Assembly (NCBI GenBank): GCA_029881775.1
Contig: JAOULY010000093.1
Coordinates: forward strand, 1 to 7,116
Length of the DNA: 7,116 bases
Direction of reading: 5' to 3'
Source of the DNA: Gammaproteobacteria bacterium
GTDB taxonomy: Bacteria; Pseudomonadota; Gammaproteobacteria; UBA9214
Shown here: positions 6,081 to 7,116 of the stretch, piece after piece
Layout: each line of letters opens with the position of its first letter
How positions within the stretch are numbered: position 1 is the stretch's first letter
Made by a program: the position numbers and the translations under genes
Notes under the pieces: generated by a model
Told to the model about the DNA's origin: nothing
The model's database searches: none
The model's input: only the letters and a program-made list of their open reading frames with translations

Positions 6081-6275
6081 ATGACCGTCGTCTGGACCGA
6101 CTTGCTGGCTGCGCTCGCGCTGGTGCTGGTGATTGAGGGGATTATCCCATTCATCAACCCGCAATCGCTGCGCCGCATGCTGGAAACGGCCGCGCAACTG
6201 GATGATCGCACACTGCGCATTGCCGGCCTGGCGAGTATGATGCTGGGCGCAATATTGCTGACCGTGGTCAGGTAA
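6081..6275 (+). CDS. DUF2065 small inner-membrane protein, YjeT-like
   Basis: This 64-residue hydrophobic protein has two predicted membrane helices (about 7-26 and 46-63) joined by a short charged loop (NPQSLRRMLETAAQLDDRTLR). The segment ALALVLVIEGIIPFINP closely follows ALALVLVLEGLGPMLYP of E. coli YjeT, which also sits just after hflC, so membership of the DUF2065 family is well supported by both sequence and position. No biochemical function is known to me. I chose the ATG at 6081; a TTG at 6072 is in frame but lies in the terminator T-run. No Shine-Dalgarno sequence is visible in the 7 bases between the terminator and the ATG, and the only G-rich block is the 3' arm of the terminator hairpin. 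Expression may therefore rely on read-through or a promoter hidden upstream. hisZ starts 19 bases after the stop. Confidence 0.88.
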   Translation: MTVVWTDLLAALALVLVIEGIIPFINPQSLRRMLETAAQLDDRTLRIAGLASMMLGAILLTVVR

Positions 6276-6294
6276 CCGGAAAATATCGGGACTT

Positions 6295-7116
6295 ATGAGT
6301 ATCAGGGACAAATGGCTGTTGCCGGAAGGTATCGAAGAAGTGTTGCCGCCGGATGCGCGGCGGCTCGAGGATGCCCGACGGGAAATTCTCGATCTCTATG
6401 CGCGCTGGGGCTACCAGCTCATCATGCCGCCGCTTATCGAGTACCTCGATGCCTTGTTGACCGGCAGCGGTAACGACCTTGATCTGCAAACATTCAAGAT
6501 TACCGACCAGATGAGTGGACGCATGATGGGCTTGCGCGCGGATATGACGCCGCAGGCCGCTCGAATCGATGCGCACCCGTTGCGGCGCGAAGCGCCTTCA
6601 CGTCTGTGTTATGTCGGTACCGTGTTGCATACACGCACAGATGGCTTCGGTGGCTCCCGCAGTCCGTTGCAGGTCGGTGCGGAGCTGTTCGGGCATGCCG
6701 GGCCGGACAGTGATGTTGAAATACTTTCACTGGTGCTGGAGACGTTGTCATTGCTTGATATCGCCGACGCCCGCATCGATCTCGGTCATGTCGGTATATA
6801 CCGCGGACTGGCACGTGACGCCGGTTTGACGAGGTTGCAGGAACGCGAGTTATTCGATGCCCTGCAGCGCAAGGCGGTCACTGAAATAGATGAAATACTG
6901 GCTGATACGACTGCCAGTGATGATCAGCGGCACCGGCTTGCCGCACTCGCCGGCCTGAATGGCGGGGCGGAGGTTCTGGTGCGTGCCGGCGAAGTTCTGG
7001 CCGGGGCCGGCAACGGGGTGAATGAAGCGCTGGATAACCTGCGCGCTATTTCAGCGCAGATGCAACAGCGCCATGCCGGCCTGGTGCTCAATTATGACCT
7101 GGCCGAGTTACGCGGT
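6295..7116 (+). CDS. hisZ: ATP phosphoribosyltransferase regulatory subunit HisZ, 3'-truncated by window edge
   Basis: The frame stays open for 274 codons from the ATG at 6295 to the window end. HisZ is a histidyl-tRNA-synthetase paralogue without aminoacylation activity. It joins short-form HisG (HisG_S) to form the active, histidine-sensitive first enzyme of histidine synthesis. Visible are DKWLLPEGIEEVLPPDARRLE (6-26), the helix-turn before WGYQLIMPPLIEYLDALL, the class II motif-2-like block FKITDQMSGRMMGLRADMTPQAAR (67-90), CYVGTVL (105-111) and SPLQVGAELFGH (123-134), and LVLNYDLAELRG (263-274), which leads towards the conserved YHYHTG-type motif just outside the window. The family is about 390 residues. 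The start matches family members that begin a few residues before WLLPEGIEEVLPP, and GGGA lies close upstream. HisRS itself is less likely given RADMTPQAAR and the hflC-hisZ context known in Pseudomonas, where purA follows. Confidence 0.93.
   Translation, partial: MSIRDKWLLPEGIEEVLPPDARRLEDARREILDLYARWGYQLIMPPLIEYLDALLTGSGNDLDLQTFKITDQMSGRMMGLRADMTPQAARIDAHPLRREAPSRLCYVGTVLHTRTDGFGGSRSPLQVGAELFGHAGPDSDVEILSLVLETLSLLDIADARIDLGHVGIYRGLARDAGLTRLQERELFDALQRKAVTEIDEILADTTASDDQRHRLAALAGLNGGAEVLVRAGEVLAGAGNGVNEALDNLRAISAQMQQRHAGLVLNYDLAELRG

Noticed and set aside
5202..6311. Long minus-strand open frame (369 codons) opposite hflC and the YjeT-like gene
   Set aside because: It mirrors the strongly conserved plus-strand genes, shows no family motif I recognise and crosses the terminator. 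It is a by-product of GC-rich codon use.
1..7116. CRISPR arrays, tRNA or rRNA genes, insertion sequences, defence or toxin-antitoxin genes
   Set aside because: No spaced direct repeats, cloverleaf genes, transposase motifs or unexplained coding gaps were seen; all gaps are under 150 bases.

Overview
The window is one strand-consistent stretch of a gammaproteobacterial chromosome. All seven recognised genes lie on the + strand in the order mutL (3' part), miaA, hfq, hflX, hflK, hflC, a DUF2065/YjeT-like small membrane gene, and hisZ (5' part). This is the well-known mutL-miaA-hfq-hflX-hflKC neighbourhood. HisZ next to hflC, together with a MutL that carries the metal-dependent endonuclease motif, points away from Enterobacteriaceae. 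It suggests a Pseudomonas-like or Chromatiales-like gammaproteobacterium that lacks MutH and uses the short form of HisG. The coding DNA is fairly GC-rich throughout and no gene has a composition suggesting recent transfer.

Layout. Positions 2-1132 hold the end of mutL (mismatch repair). Positions 1133-1263 are a gap with a REP-like palindrome and two weaker hairpins. miaA (tRNA A37 dimethylallyltransferase) follows. A 118-base leader before hfq holds a candidate extended -10 promoter with an FNR/ANR-like box at the class II activator position, a long imperfect hairpin and an A-rich (ARN) tract over the ribosome binding site. hfq, hflX (TTG start), hflK and hflC then run as a compact operon, with hflK and hflC overlapping by one base, and end at a strong intrinsic terminator at 6047-6073. 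The YjeT-like gene starts 7 bases after that terminator, and hisZ follows 19 bases further on and runs off the window.

Function. miaA, hfq and hflX all act on translation or RNA: tRNA modification, sRNA chaperoning, and ribosome splitting or rescue. HflK and HflC form the membrane SPFH complex that surrounds and modulates the FtsH protease. HisZ is the regulatory partner of short-form ATP phosphoribosyltransferase in histidine synthesis.

This is a conserved housekeeping region and I see no evidence for a new biological system. The points worth a second look are regulatory: the FNR-like box and structured leader before hfq, a perfect 10-bp inverted repeat inside hflX, the REP-like element after mutL, and a terminator that almost touches the next start codon.
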